Shown here piece after piece: positions 1-6,546 of a stretch of 12,884 bases of DNA. Numbering within the stretch: the first letter of the stretch is position 1; every line of letters starts with the position of its first letter. The DNA is from Spirochaetales bacterium (GTDB lineage Bacteria > Spirochaetota > Spirochaetia > JABEVK01), in NCBI GenBank assembly GCA_013043995.1, contig JABEVL010000303.1, positions 1 to 12,884 on the forward strand. Direction: 5' to 3'. The position numbers and the translations under genes are program-made. Below the pieces are notes generated by a model, which did no database searches, was not told the origin of the DNA, and saw only the letters and a list, made by a program, of their open reading frames with translations.

Positions 1-436
1 TGACGACGTCGCCGCCTCGGACGCTGTAAGAAGGAATGTTGACAATGCGTCCATTAACCTGAAAATGACCGTGGTTGACCATCTGACGAGCCATGGCCCG
101 TGAGCTTGCCAAGCCCAGTCTAAAGATCACGTTGTCCAGACGAATTTCCAGAAGACTCATCATCGAGTCACCGGTGACGCCGGGCATCGTTTTGGCTTTT
201 TCAAAGATATTGCGGACTTGGCGTTCCGAAACACCGTATGAAAATTTCAGCTTTTGCTTTTCAGTCAGCTGCTTGCCGTATTCTGTTTGCTTTGTACGGC
301 GTTTTTTAGGACCGTGCATCCCAGGGGCGTGGGGCTTCTTTTTCAAGAGCTTGTCGTACTTTGGCTGTTCAAAGATGTTGACGCCAAGGTGACGAACCAG
401 CTTTCCCTTGGGAACGTTTTTGCGGTTCCGATTCAT
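1..436 (-). CDS. rpsD: 30S ribosomal protein S4, 5' part (cut by window start)
   Basis: S4 is a primary 16S rRNA-binding protein that starts assembly of the 30S body and helps form the mRNA entry site. Reading down the minus strand from the ATG at 436-434 gives 145 codons, beginning MNRNRKNVPKGKLVRHLGVN. They include the family blocks YGKQLTEKQKLKFSYGVSER (about 52-71), GVTGD, LDNVIFRLG and the S4 RNA-binding domain ARQMVNHGHFQVNGRIVNIP (about 115-134). S4 is normally about 200 residues, so roughly the last quarter lies outside the window. The N-terminus lacks the four zinc-binding cysteines of many S4 proteins; C-minus forms are known and occur in spirochaetes. The start is supported by a strong GGAAAGGAG ribosome-binding site just upstream. 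The upstream gene on the same strand ends 51 bp away, so the two may be cotranscribed. I see no separate promoter or S4 autoregulatory leader in that gap. Confidence 0.96.
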   Translation of the reverse strand, partial: MNRNRKNVPKGKLVRHLGVNIFEQPKYDKLLKKKPHAPGMHGPKKRRTKQTEYGKQLTEKQKLKFSYGVSERQVRNIFEKAKTMPGVTGDSMMSLLEIRLDNVIFRLGLASSRAMARQMVNHGHFQVNGRIVNIPSYSVRGGDVV

Positions 437-487
437 GGATTCTCCTTTCCAAGGATAGTTTTCCCCAACGGGGACAATCGCCTGATT

Positions 488-2080
488 CTAGGCGGGGTCT
501 TTGGCTGTGTCAAGGATTGCATAGGGTGGAATCAGTTCGCTTGCTGTTTTTCGGGAAACCGAGCACGGAAAGGCACTCCCAGGCAGGGAAAGAAAAAACG
601 AGAAGTGCTCCTCCCAACCGCCCAGAGTGTCCGAGTCTATGGGCTGCCAGGACCCTTCGGGGTTGAGAACAAGCCTTCGATGAGCTCTTGCAGAACGTGT
701 TTTCCATTCGAGGTTGTAGGGCCTAGAATTTTGGTTTTGGGGGAACCCGAGGACCAGGGCCGACTCACCCGCCGAGAATTGGAACTCAACTCCCCAGGAG
801 CTGCGAGACTCGGCTTTGCGGCCCGCCAGGTAGTCTTCGACGGAACCGTCGTTCCAGATGGAACGGGCGGTCAAAGCCTGAGAACGTTTCCAGGCGAAGG
901 CTTCCAGTTCCAGGACTGCCCGGGCTTCTACAGAAGTGGGACGGCGCCAGCGGGGCCAGCGTACGGTGGCTGAAACAAAAAATTCGGGAGATTCCTGGAC
1001 AAAAAAATAGTCGAGGATCAATCTCCCGGGCGTCGCAAGGTCGGGATGTTCCAAAATCAGGTTTTCCCTCAGTCCCCAGGAAAAATCACCTTCAAACGAA
1101 AAGGCGTTGATGGTTCTAAAAGAATGTTTCTGGCGCCCCCAAGTCACGTACGAATCCGCTCCGACGATCAAAGAATCGGCATTGCCGGCTTGAACCAAGC
1201 GTCGAAGGCGTCCACCCTGGAAAACCACACGCAAAGGATCTTCGCGAAGGTCAGAGACCCCCTGCATGTTGGCAACCAGAGATCTTTTGCGCACTCCCCC
1301 CAGGGTCTGTTCAAAATCTACGGCGTCACGGTCTCCTAAACCTGGGTACTGGCGATTTTCGATCAGGGGGAGCTTTCGTACTGAATCGGGCTTGGAACGT
1401 AGAGCCCCCAACTGGTAAAAGGAGGCTTTGAGCTCAGGCGTAAAAGGACTCGATAAGGATGCTGGGGCTCTAGGGGTGCTGGGAAGGGGGTCAAAAGTTC
1501 CAACAGGCCATTGGCTGACCAAAATTTGCCCCGGAATCCTCCAGTCGACGCCAGCTTGTTCGGATTTGCTCCAGGGCAGCAGCCAGCGTGAAAGTCCGTG
1601 ACCGTAGTGAAGCCCTTCTTTTGCGGAAGCGATGACGGCCTCGTGACGGCACCAGGCGGGCAAAAATGAGGATTTTTTAAGCCAGACGCCTGTAGGAACT
1701 GAAGGACACGGCTCAATATCCTTTGCGGCTTCGTTCGGGAAAAGAGCGTTCCAATCAAACCCGCTGGGGTTTGTCACAAAAAATTGATCGAGGAGATTTT
1801 TTCTGCGCCGAAAAAAATCTGCAAAATCCGGAGAAAAAGAGTCCTCGGGAACGGGTTCTAAGAAATCCTTAAACTGACGGTTGGAAAACAGCCAGTGAAC
1901 TGTTCCTTGGCATCTGGGAGCTGTCAGACGGCTTTCGGCCTGTTCCAAAAAGGCAATCAAGGCCGATTGAGGAGTGTCACTCAGATCAATAAAAAGGTAA
2001 CGTCCCGATTGATGGTCCCTGTTCATGTTTGTGTTTTGCTCCCAATGACCCGGTAAAGTCAAGGATTTTCGAGAAGACAC
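488..2080 (-). CDS. hypothetical protein of about 512-530 residues upstream of rpsD
   Basis: I do not recognise this family. The frame is open for 530 codons and ends in TAG at 490-488. Two starts compete: GTG at 2080 with a modest AGGGA about 7 nt upstream, and ATG at 2026 (residue 19) with GGGAG about 12 nt upstream. The ATG product starts MNRDHQSGRYLFIDLSDTPQ and looks more protein-like than the extension before it. I see no signal peptide and no long hydrophobic segment. The protein is rich in Trp and Phe, and a proline-rich stretch at about 198-214 may link two domains. The C-terminal half has alternating hydrophobic residues suggesting beta strands, with WRRPTSVEARAVLELEAFAW as one notable run. 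It lies 51 bp upstream of rpsD on the same strand, which suggests cotranscription but gives no clear functional hint. That this is a real gene is fairly sure from length and context; no function can be assigned. Confidence 0.72.
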   Translation of the reverse strand: MSSRKSLTLPGHWEQNTNMNRDHQSGRYLFIDLSDTPQSALIAFLEQAESRLTAPRCQGTVHWLFSNRQFKDFLEPVPEDSFSPDFADFFRRRKNLLDQFFVTNPSGFDWNALFPNEAAKDIEPCPSVPTGVWLKKSSFLPAWCRHEAVIASAKEGLHYGHGLSRWLLPWSKSEQAGVDWRIPGQILVSQWPVGTFDPLPSTPRAPASLSSPFTPELKASFYQLGALRSKPDSVRKLPLIENRQYPGLGDRDAVDFEQTLGGVRKRSLVANMQGVSDLREDPLRVVFQGGRLRRLVQAGNADSLIVGADSYVTWGRQKHSFRTINAFSFEGDFSWGLRENLILEHPDLATPGRLILDYFFVQESPEFFVSATVRWPRWRRPTSVEARAVLELEAFAWKRSQALTARSIWNDGSVEDYLAGRKAESRSSWGVEFQFSAGESALVLGFPQNQNSRPYNLEWKTRSARAHRRLVLNPEGSWQPIDSDTLGGWEEHFSFFLSLPGSAFPCSVSRKTASELIPPYAILDTAKDPA

Positions 2081-2109
2081 TTTACGATCCCTGCCAGAAT
2101 TTGTATATT
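2081..2109 (+). promoter_or_regulatory. probable sigma70-type promoter of groEL
   Basis: TTTACG at 2081-2086 (4 of 6 against TTGACA) and TATATT at 2104-2109 (5 of 6 against TATAAT) are separated by exactly 17 bp. Transcription would begin near 2116, giving a leader of about 70 nt before groEL. The intergenic region shows no CIRCE operator (TTAGCACTC-N9-GAGTGCTAA), so control by HrcA at this site is not supported. Confidence 0.5.
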
Positions 2110-2187
2110 AAAAATGGAGACGGTGGTGTTTACCCCTATCCTACCCCCAAAATATCTGTATAACTTACTACATTATAAGGAGTCGTT

Positions 2188-3834
2188 ATGGCAAAACAAC
2201 TGCTCTTCACAGAAGAAGCACGTCGCTCACTGCTCGCCGGAGTGGAAAAACTTTCAAGGGCTGTGATGGTCACGCTGGGGCCAAAAGGGCGTAACGTTCT
2301 GTTGGATAAAAAGTTCGGTGCACCAACCGTGACGAAAGACGGCGTTTCCGTTGCTCGCGAAATCGAACTTGAAGATCCCTTTGAAAATATGGGAGCTCAA
2401 CTCGTCAAGGAAGTTGCAGTCAAGACCAACGATGTTGCTGGTGACGGTACCACAACGGCGACGGTTTTGGCTTATTCCATAGCTAAAGAAGGCCTGAAGT
2501 CTGTTGCTGCTGGTGTTTCTCCCATGTCCCTCAAGAGAGGTATCGATAAAGCTGTAGAAATGGCCGTGGTCGAAATTAAGAAAATTGCAAAAGAGATCAA
2601 AGACAAGGAAGAAATCTCTCAGGTCGCCACAATTTCGGCTAACAACGACAAAGAAATCGGCAAAGAGATCGCCGACGCCATGGAAAAGGTCGGAAAAGAC
2701 GGCGTGATCACCGTTGAAGAGTCGAAGACCATCGAAACAACGACAGACTACGTCGAGGGTATGCAATTCGACCGCGGTTACCTGTCTCCCTATTTTGCGA
2801 CGAACCGCGACACCATGACCGTTGCTCTCGATGACCCCTACGTTCTTCTTTTCGAAAAGAAAATCAGCACGATGAAGGACCTGTTACCTGTATTGGAGAA
2901 AGTCGTCCAAACGGGCAAGCCCCTTTTAATCATCGCTGAGGACGTCGACGGCGAGGCCTTGGCGACCCTGGTCGTGAACCACGTCCGCGGTGCCCTGAAC
3001 GTTTGTGCGGTCAAGGCTCCTGGCTTTGGCGACCGGCGAAAAGCGATGCTTGAAGACATTGCCATTCTGACAGGCGGCGAGTTGATTAGCGAAGACCTGG
3101 GCATGAAGCTTGAAAACGTCGAGCTGAAGCAACTGGGACGGGCGAAAAATATCAAGGTCGAGAAAGAAAACACGACGATCATCAACGGTGCCGGAGCTCA
3201 AAATGCTATCAAGGAGCGGATCGCTCAGATTCGTTCCCAAATTGAGGACACGACCAGCGATTATGACCGTGAAAAACTTCAGGAACGTCTGGCCAAGCTG
3301 GCCGGTGGGGTTGCTGTGATCAACGTCGGCGCTCCGACCGAAGTCGAACTCAAAGAGAAGAAGCACCGTGTGGAAGACGCTTTGTCAGCTACCCGTGCGG
3401 CCCTCGAAGAGGGGATCGTACCCGGCGGTGGCATCACCCTGGTCCAGGTTGCTCAAACTCTTGAAAAAGCCGACATTTCTTCCTTGAATGACGAAGAAAA
3501 GGTTGGGTTCCGCATTGCCCGCCGCGCTATGGAAGAGCCGATTCGCCAGATCGCCGGCAACGCCGGTGTCGATGGCTCGATCATTGCCGAACGAGCTAAA
3601 AACGAAAAGAAAGGCTGGGGCTTTGACGCCGCCAAGATGGAGTGGGTCGACATGATCAAGTCGGGTATCATTGACCCTGCCAAGGTCACCCGTTACGCTC
3701 TTCAGAATGCGGCCTCAATCGCCGGACTTTTGCTGACGACGGAGTGCGCGATCACCGACATCCCTGAAAAGAAGTCCAACGCTGCGCCGCAAGGCGGCGG
3801 CATGGGCGGAATGGGCGGCATGGACATGATGTAA
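2188..3834 (+). CDS. groEL: 60 kDa chaperonin GroEL
   Basis: GroEL forms the double-ring ATP-dependent folding chamber of the cytoplasm and works with the GroES lid. The 548-residue product has the normal length. Visible family signatures are TLGPKGRNVLLDKKFGAPT (about 29-47), the ATPase loop NDVAGDGTTTATVLA (81-95, catalytic Asp at 86), FDRGYLSPYF and VKAPGFGDRRKAMLEDIAIL in the apical domain, and KHRVEDALSATRAALEEGI in the returning equatorial/intermediate region. It ends with the flexible GGM tail GGGMGGMGGMDMM. The start is set by AAGGAG about 6 nt before the ATG. No groES lies next to it: divergent genes sit upstream and hairpins follow, so the gene appears monocistronic and groES must be elsewhere. 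The sequence reads like spirochaetal GroEL and is the best taxonomic clue in the window. Confidence 0.98.
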   Translation: MAKQLLFTEEARRSLLAGVEKLSRAVMVTLGPKGRNVLLDKKFGAPTVTKDGVSVAREIELEDPFENMGAQLVKEVAVKTNDVAGDGTTTATVLAYSIAKEGLKSVAAGVSPMSLKRGIDKAVEMAVVEIKKIAKEIKDKEEISQVATISANNDKEIGKEIADAMEKVGKDGVITVEESKTIETTTDYVEGMQFDRGYLSPYFATNRDTMTVALDDPYVLLFEKKISTMKDLLPVLEKVVQTGKPLLIIAEDVDGEALATLVVNHVRGALNVCAVKAPGFGDRRKAMLEDIAILTGGELISEDLGMKLENVELKQLGRAKNIKVEKENTTIINGAGAQNAIKERIAQIRSQIEDTTSDYDREKLQERLAKLAGGVAVINVGAPTEVELKEKKHRVEDALSATRAALEEGIVPGGGITLVQVAQTLEKADISSLNDEEKVGFRIARRAMEEPIRQIAGNAGVDGSIIAERAKNEKKGWGFDAAKMEWVDMIKSGIIDPAKVTRYALQNAASIAGLLLTTECAITDIPEKKSNAAPQGGGMGGMGGMDMM

Positions 3835-3881
3835 AAGCGCTCAAGGTTTGCGGGCTTCGGTAAAATGAAGCCCGGGCGCTT
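3835..3881 (+). other. RNA hairpin directly after groEL stop
   Basis: A perfect 8-bp stem CGGGCTTC/GAAGCCCG (3851-3858 with 3867-3874, 8-nt loop) lies inside a second complementary pair AAGCGC/GCGCTT (3835-3840 with 3876-3881). An alternative outer pairing, TCAAG with CTTGA, is also possible. No run of T follows, so it is not a good intrinsic terminator. A 3'-end stabilising or processing structure for groEL mRNA is more likely. This is read from pairing by eye. Confidence 0.55.
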
Positions 3882-3903
3882 GAACCCATCAGTTTTAAAA
3901 GAT

Positions 3904-3928
3904 GTCCCCTAGTTTTTGACTGGGGGAC
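3904..3928 (+). other. 10-bp-stem hairpin between groEL and its terminator
   Basis: GTCCCCTAGT (3904-3913) pairs with ACTGGGGGAC (3919-3928) around the loop TTTTG, with one G-T wobble. It is followed by GAAAAGG and not by T residues, so termination is more likely at the next hairpin. It could be an RNase barrier or part of a tandem termination region. Confidence 0.55.
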
Positions 3929-3930
3929 GA

Positions 3931-3957
3931 AAAGGACGCGAAAGCGTCTTTTTTTTT
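3931..3957 (+). terminator. rho-independent terminator of groEL
   Basis: The stem GACGC/GCGTC (3935-3939 with 3944-3948) is closed by a GAAA tetraloop and followed by nine T residues (3949-3957). A-T pairing of the upstream A residues with the first T residues can extend the stem. This is the canonical intrinsic terminator shape and should end groEL transcription about 100 nt after its stop codon. Confidence 0.88.
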
Positions 3958-3972
3958 ATATCGTCGATCGTC

Positions 3973-4001
3973 TGGACCAAAGCGCGGACTTTTGGTACAA
4001 C
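3973..4001 (+). promoter_or_regulatory. possible promoter giving a leaderless mRNA for the 97-aa gene
   Basis: TGGACC (3973-3978, 4 of 6) and TACAAC (3996-4001, 4 of 6) are separated by 17 bp. The last base of the -10 box is seven positions before the A of the ATG at 4008, so transcription would be expected to start at or next to the start codon. The match is only moderate, but the groEL terminator just upstream means the following gene needs a promoter here, and no Shine-Dalgarno is present. Confidence 0.4.
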
Positions 4002-4007
4002 AAAACC

Positions 4008-4301
4008 ATGACACGCAACGCATTTATTTTTTGTATCGGGTATCAGGGCGGCACGGCCATCGTCGATAAAAAACTCGAAGCTCGTTACCGCAAGAAATCT
4101 TGCCGTGAACTTTTTGCCGAAGGACTGTACAAGCCGGCTTTGGCAGCGGCCGTTTACGATAAGAATCAAGCGGATCTTGAGTGGATCAGAAAAAGCTATA
4201 GTACCCTGAGCGGCCGCGAATACCGTGACGTTGACGCTATCATCAGAGCTCTTGGGGTTGCTGACGTCAGGGAAAGCATTCAGCGCACCTTGTACCTATA
4301 A
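4008..4301 (+). CDS. small conserved-looking protein of unknown function (97 aa)
   Basis: The product begins MTRNAFIFCIGYQGGTAIVD and ends in VADVRESIQRTLYL. I cannot assign a function. The N-terminus could form a short beta strand, followed by helical segments containing SCRELFAEGLYKPALAAAVY and a basic, charged C-terminal half. There is no signal peptide or membrane segment, so it is probably cytoplasmic. It lies between the groEL terminator and yajC, with 76 bp to the yajC start. I believe it is real because it fills the space between a terminator and the next promoter, and because its amino-acid composition is normal. No Shine-Dalgarno precedes the ATG; a promoter placed for leaderless transcription does. 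I have a vague recollection of similar short proteins in other spirochaetes, but this is not verified. Confidence 0.75.
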   Translation: MTRNAFIFCIGYQGGTAIVDKKLEARYRKKSCRELFAEGLYKPALAAAVYDKNQADLEWIRKSYSTLSGREYRDVDAIIRALGVADVRESIQRTLYL

Positions 4302-4317
4302 CCAGTTGCCCGTCTTG

Positions 4318-4346
4318 TTGACGCCTCTAGCGATTTCTGCTAGTCT
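4318..4346 (+). promoter_or_regulatory. probable extended -10 promoter of the yajC-secD-secF operon with embedded inverted repeat
   Basis: TTGACG (4318-4323, 5 of 6) is followed after 17 bp by TAGTCT (4341-4346, 3 of 6), preceded by TGC, which forms an extended -10 TGn motif. The perfect inverted repeat CTAGC/GCTAG (4327-4331 with 4339-4343, 7-nt gap) overlaps the spacer and -10 box. It could be a protein-binding site or a coincidence. Transcription would start near 4353, about 25 nt before yajC. Confidence 0.5.
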
Positions 4347-4377
4347 GACCCAATCATTTCCCTATCAAGGATTAAGA

Positions 4378-4770
4378 ATGAACCCATTATTTTCAGCTCT
4401 GACATTTCTCCAAGCCCAGTCTACTGGTGCAGACATGTATATGACCCCGATCGTTTTCGGTTTGGTCATCGTTATTTTCTACTTTTTGATCATTCGCCCC
4501 CAGAATAAAAAGCAGAAAGACCTGCAAAATATGCTCAAGGCGATTAAAAAAGGCGACAAGGTTGTCACAATCGGAGGTCTTCGAGGGGTCGTGGAACGCG
4601 TCGATGAAGATACGGTGACCTTGAAGGTCGACGAAGGTTCGGGAACTTCTCTTGAGTTCAATAAAAGCGCCATCGCCAATTTGGTCAATCCTCCGGTCGC
4701 CAAAGACGATAAGAAGCTTTCGAAAAAAGCTTCAAAAGAGATCGATGCCCCTGTCCAGGAAAAGCCTTAA
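4378..4770 (+). CDS. yajC: Sec translocon accessory subunit YajC
   Basis: YajC is a small inner-membrane protein that binds SecD-SecF and forms part of the holo-translocon. The product is 130 residues. A short periplasmic N-terminus leads into one transmembrane helix, TPIVFGLVIVIFYFLIIRP (about 23-41), followed by the family signature QNKKQKDLQNMLKAIKKGDK (about 43-62), the beta-rich block VVTIGGLRGVVERVDEDTVT and a charged Lys-rich tail. I placed the start at 4378, where AAGGA lies 6 nt upstream. The frame stays open further upstream from an ATG at 4225, but that extension overlaps the preceding gene and has no family support. It is the first gene of yajC-secD-secF, and secD follows after 21 bp. 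The tail (from about residue 110) is longer than in minimal YajC proteins. Confidence 0.95.
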   Translation: MNPLFSALTFLQAQSTGADMYMTPIVFGLVIVIFYFLIIRPQNKKQKDLQNMLKAIKKGDKVVTIGGLRGVVERVDEDTVTLKVDEGSGTSLEFNKSAIANLVNPPVAKDDKKLSKKASKEIDAPVQEKP

Positions 4771-4791
4771 TCATTTTCGGGAGTTGGTTCC

Positions 4792-6546
4792 ATGAGTAAA
4801 CGTTTTCGGCTTTTTACAATCTTGATTCTTCTGGGAGTGGGTGTCTGGTTCCTCTACCCAACGGTTGTTTGGTATTTCTTTACCACCAAGCCCCAACAGC
4901 AGTTGGCATCGTCCTCTCTTGAGCAAATTCGTGACTTTTCCGTGGCCCACGCTCAAGCTGATCTCAAAGATTTACAGACCCTTTACGCGAGCAACCCGAA
5001 AGCTGTTCTGCCGAGCAAGCTGAGTTTTCTCATTCCTGTTGCTACAAGAAATTACAATGATATCAAATTGCCAGCACCGCAGGTCTGGACCGTTGGGGAC
5101 GTTTTCAAGGCCTTCACGAGTCAGGATGATTTTCTGATCGCTGTGGAAGATCATTACCGCAATGAGGCTTTTCACCTTAAAAACATGAAAAGTCACATCA
5201 TTCAGTTAGGTCTGGATCTCTCAGGCGGTATGAGCATCATACTTAAAGCCGATTTGAAGGCTCTTGCCGTCAAAAAAGGCCATCCTCTGACAGAGCAGGA
5301 TAAAAGCGACGCGATTGGCCGTGCCATCGATATCCTCAAAAGCCGGATTGACCAGTTTGGTGTTTCTGAGCCGTTGATTAAAAGAGAAGCCGGCGGCGGT
5401 GACCGGATCTACGTCGAACTTCCAGGTGAAGTCGATCCAGACCGTGTCAATTCCTTCCTGAGGGGGAAAGGTTCCCTGACGTTGAGCATCGTTGACGATG
5501 CCGCCACGAACGCCGTCAATCAGTATATTGCGGCCCATCCAGAACTTGTTGATCCTGTTACGCAGAAAGTTAATGTGAAAGCGATTCCCGCAGACATTTT
5601 ACCTGCGGGTCTGGCCCTTCGCACTTACTACAAAAAAGATCGTTTTGGCTTGGACCAGTTTGTTAATCGTCAAGTTGTCAAAACCGACGATAAAAACGTT
5701 CTGGATGGAACCCATATTCAGCAGGCCATTGTCAGCCGCGACCCTGTAACCAACCAACCCACGGTAAACTTCGTTCTTGACAGCGTCGGCGCCAGTCACT
5801 TTTTTCAGATGACTCAGGCGAACGTCGGTAAAACGATGGCTGTTGTTCTGGATCATAAAATAAGAGCAGGGGCCCGCATCTCTGAAGCCATCCCGGGCGG
5901 TAGCGTTCAGGTCACTGGTTTTGACCAGACAGCGGCCCAAGATTTGGCGGTTACTTTGCGTACGGGTGCTTTGCCCGTCAGCCTGATTGTCGAAAGTTAC
6001 ACAAGCGTGGGGTCAACCCTTGGACAGGATGCTATCAATGCTGGTATCAACGCCTCAATGTGGGGTTTGATTCTTGTTGGATTCTTTATGCTGGCCTATT
6101 ACAAGGGGTCGGGTATCAATGCCGACCTGGCTCTGATCATCAATATGTTCCTTGTCATGGCCGTCTTGAGTGTTTTCAATATGACTCTGACGCTTACCAG
6201 TATCGCAGGCCTGGTCCTGACCGTGGGGATCTCGGTCGATGCCAACGTTATTATCTTTGAGCGCATCAAAGAAGAGTACTGGTCGGGCAAGTCCCCGGCC
6301 ACCGCAATCGATATTGGCTTTAAGCGTGCTTTCTGGACGATTATGGACTCACACGTCACAGCGTTGATCGCTTCGTTGTTCTTGAGTCTTCTCTCCAAAG
6401 GAGCTGTCCAAGGCTTTGCCGTTACCATGGCGGTCGGTCTGATCAGTTCGCTCTTCACCTCACTCTTTGTTTCGCGTCTGATCTTCGACTTTGAAATTGA
6501 CGTTCTCAAGGCGCGCCGGTTGAGTATCACCTGGAGGAAAATGTAA
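4792..6546 (+). CDS. secD: protein translocase subunit SecD
   Basis: SecD with SecF forms an RND-type membrane complex that uses the proton gradient to pull exported proteins through SecYEG. The product has 584 residues, close to the usual 520-615. Transmembrane helix 1 is at about 7-29, followed by a region of about 100 residues, the signature QLGLDLSGGMSII (138-150) and the large periplasmic P1 domain. The C-terminal five-helix domain begins near 420 and contains the conserved GISVDANVIIFERIKEEY (479-496), with Asp483 in the position linked to proton transfer. GGGAG-type ribosome binding (GGGAG 8 nt before the ATG) supports the start. The gene ends TAATG, so its stop overlaps the secF start by one base, indicating translational coupling. 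Nothing looks broken. Confidence 0.97.
   Translation: MSKRFRLFTILILLGVGVWFLYPTVVWYFFTTKPQQQLASSSLEQIRDFSVAHAQADLKDLQTLYASNPKAVLPSKLSFLIPVATRNYNDIKLPAPQVWTVGDVFKAFTSQDDFLIAVEDHYRNEAFHLKNMKSHIIQLGLDLSGGMSIILKADLKALAVKKGHPLTEQDKSDAIGRAIDILKSRIDQFGVSEPLIKREAGGGDRIYVELPGEVDPDRVNSFLRGKGSLTLSIVDDAATNAVNQYIAAHPELVDPVTQKVNVKAIPADILPAGLALRTYYKKDRFGLDQFVNRQVVKTDDKNVLDGTHIQQAIVSRDPVTNQPTVNFVLDSVGASHFFQMTQANVGKTMAVVLDHKIRAGARISEAIPGGSVQVTGFDQTAAQDLAVTLRTGALPVSLIVESYTSVGSTLGQDAINAGINASMWGLILVGFFMLAYYKGSGINADLALIINMFLVMAVLSVFNMTLTLTSIAGLVLTVGISVDANVIIFERIKEEYWSGKSPATAIDIGFKRAFWTIMDSHVTALIASLFLSLLSKGAVQGFAVTMAVGLISSLFTSLFVSRLIFDFEIDVLKARRLSITWRKM

Noticed and set aside
463..473. Small hairpin CCCC-AAC-GGGG between the unknown gene and rpsD
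   Set aside because: Only four base pairs and no T-run on either strand; too weak to call a terminator or regulatory element.
254..973. Long plus-strand open frame of 239 codons
   Set aside because: It overlaps rpsD and the larger minus-strand gene, lacks a ribosome-binding site and has a low-complexity, protein-unlike composition; it is a shadow of the opposite strand.
2172..2199. Minus-strand TATAAT (2177-2172) with TTGTTT in the groEL start as promoter for the unknown protein
   Set aside because: The -10 is perfect, but the -35 matches only 3 of 6, lies in groEL codons, and would give a leader of 85-139 nt. Kept as a possibility, not a feature.
3909..4169. Minus-strand open frame of 86 codons
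   Set aside because: It is antisense to the 97-aa gene and runs into the groEL terminator; no supporting start signal.
4225..4377. Extended N-terminus for YajC
   Set aside because: The extra 51 residues overlap the preceding gene, and the AAGGA site marks 4378 as the start.
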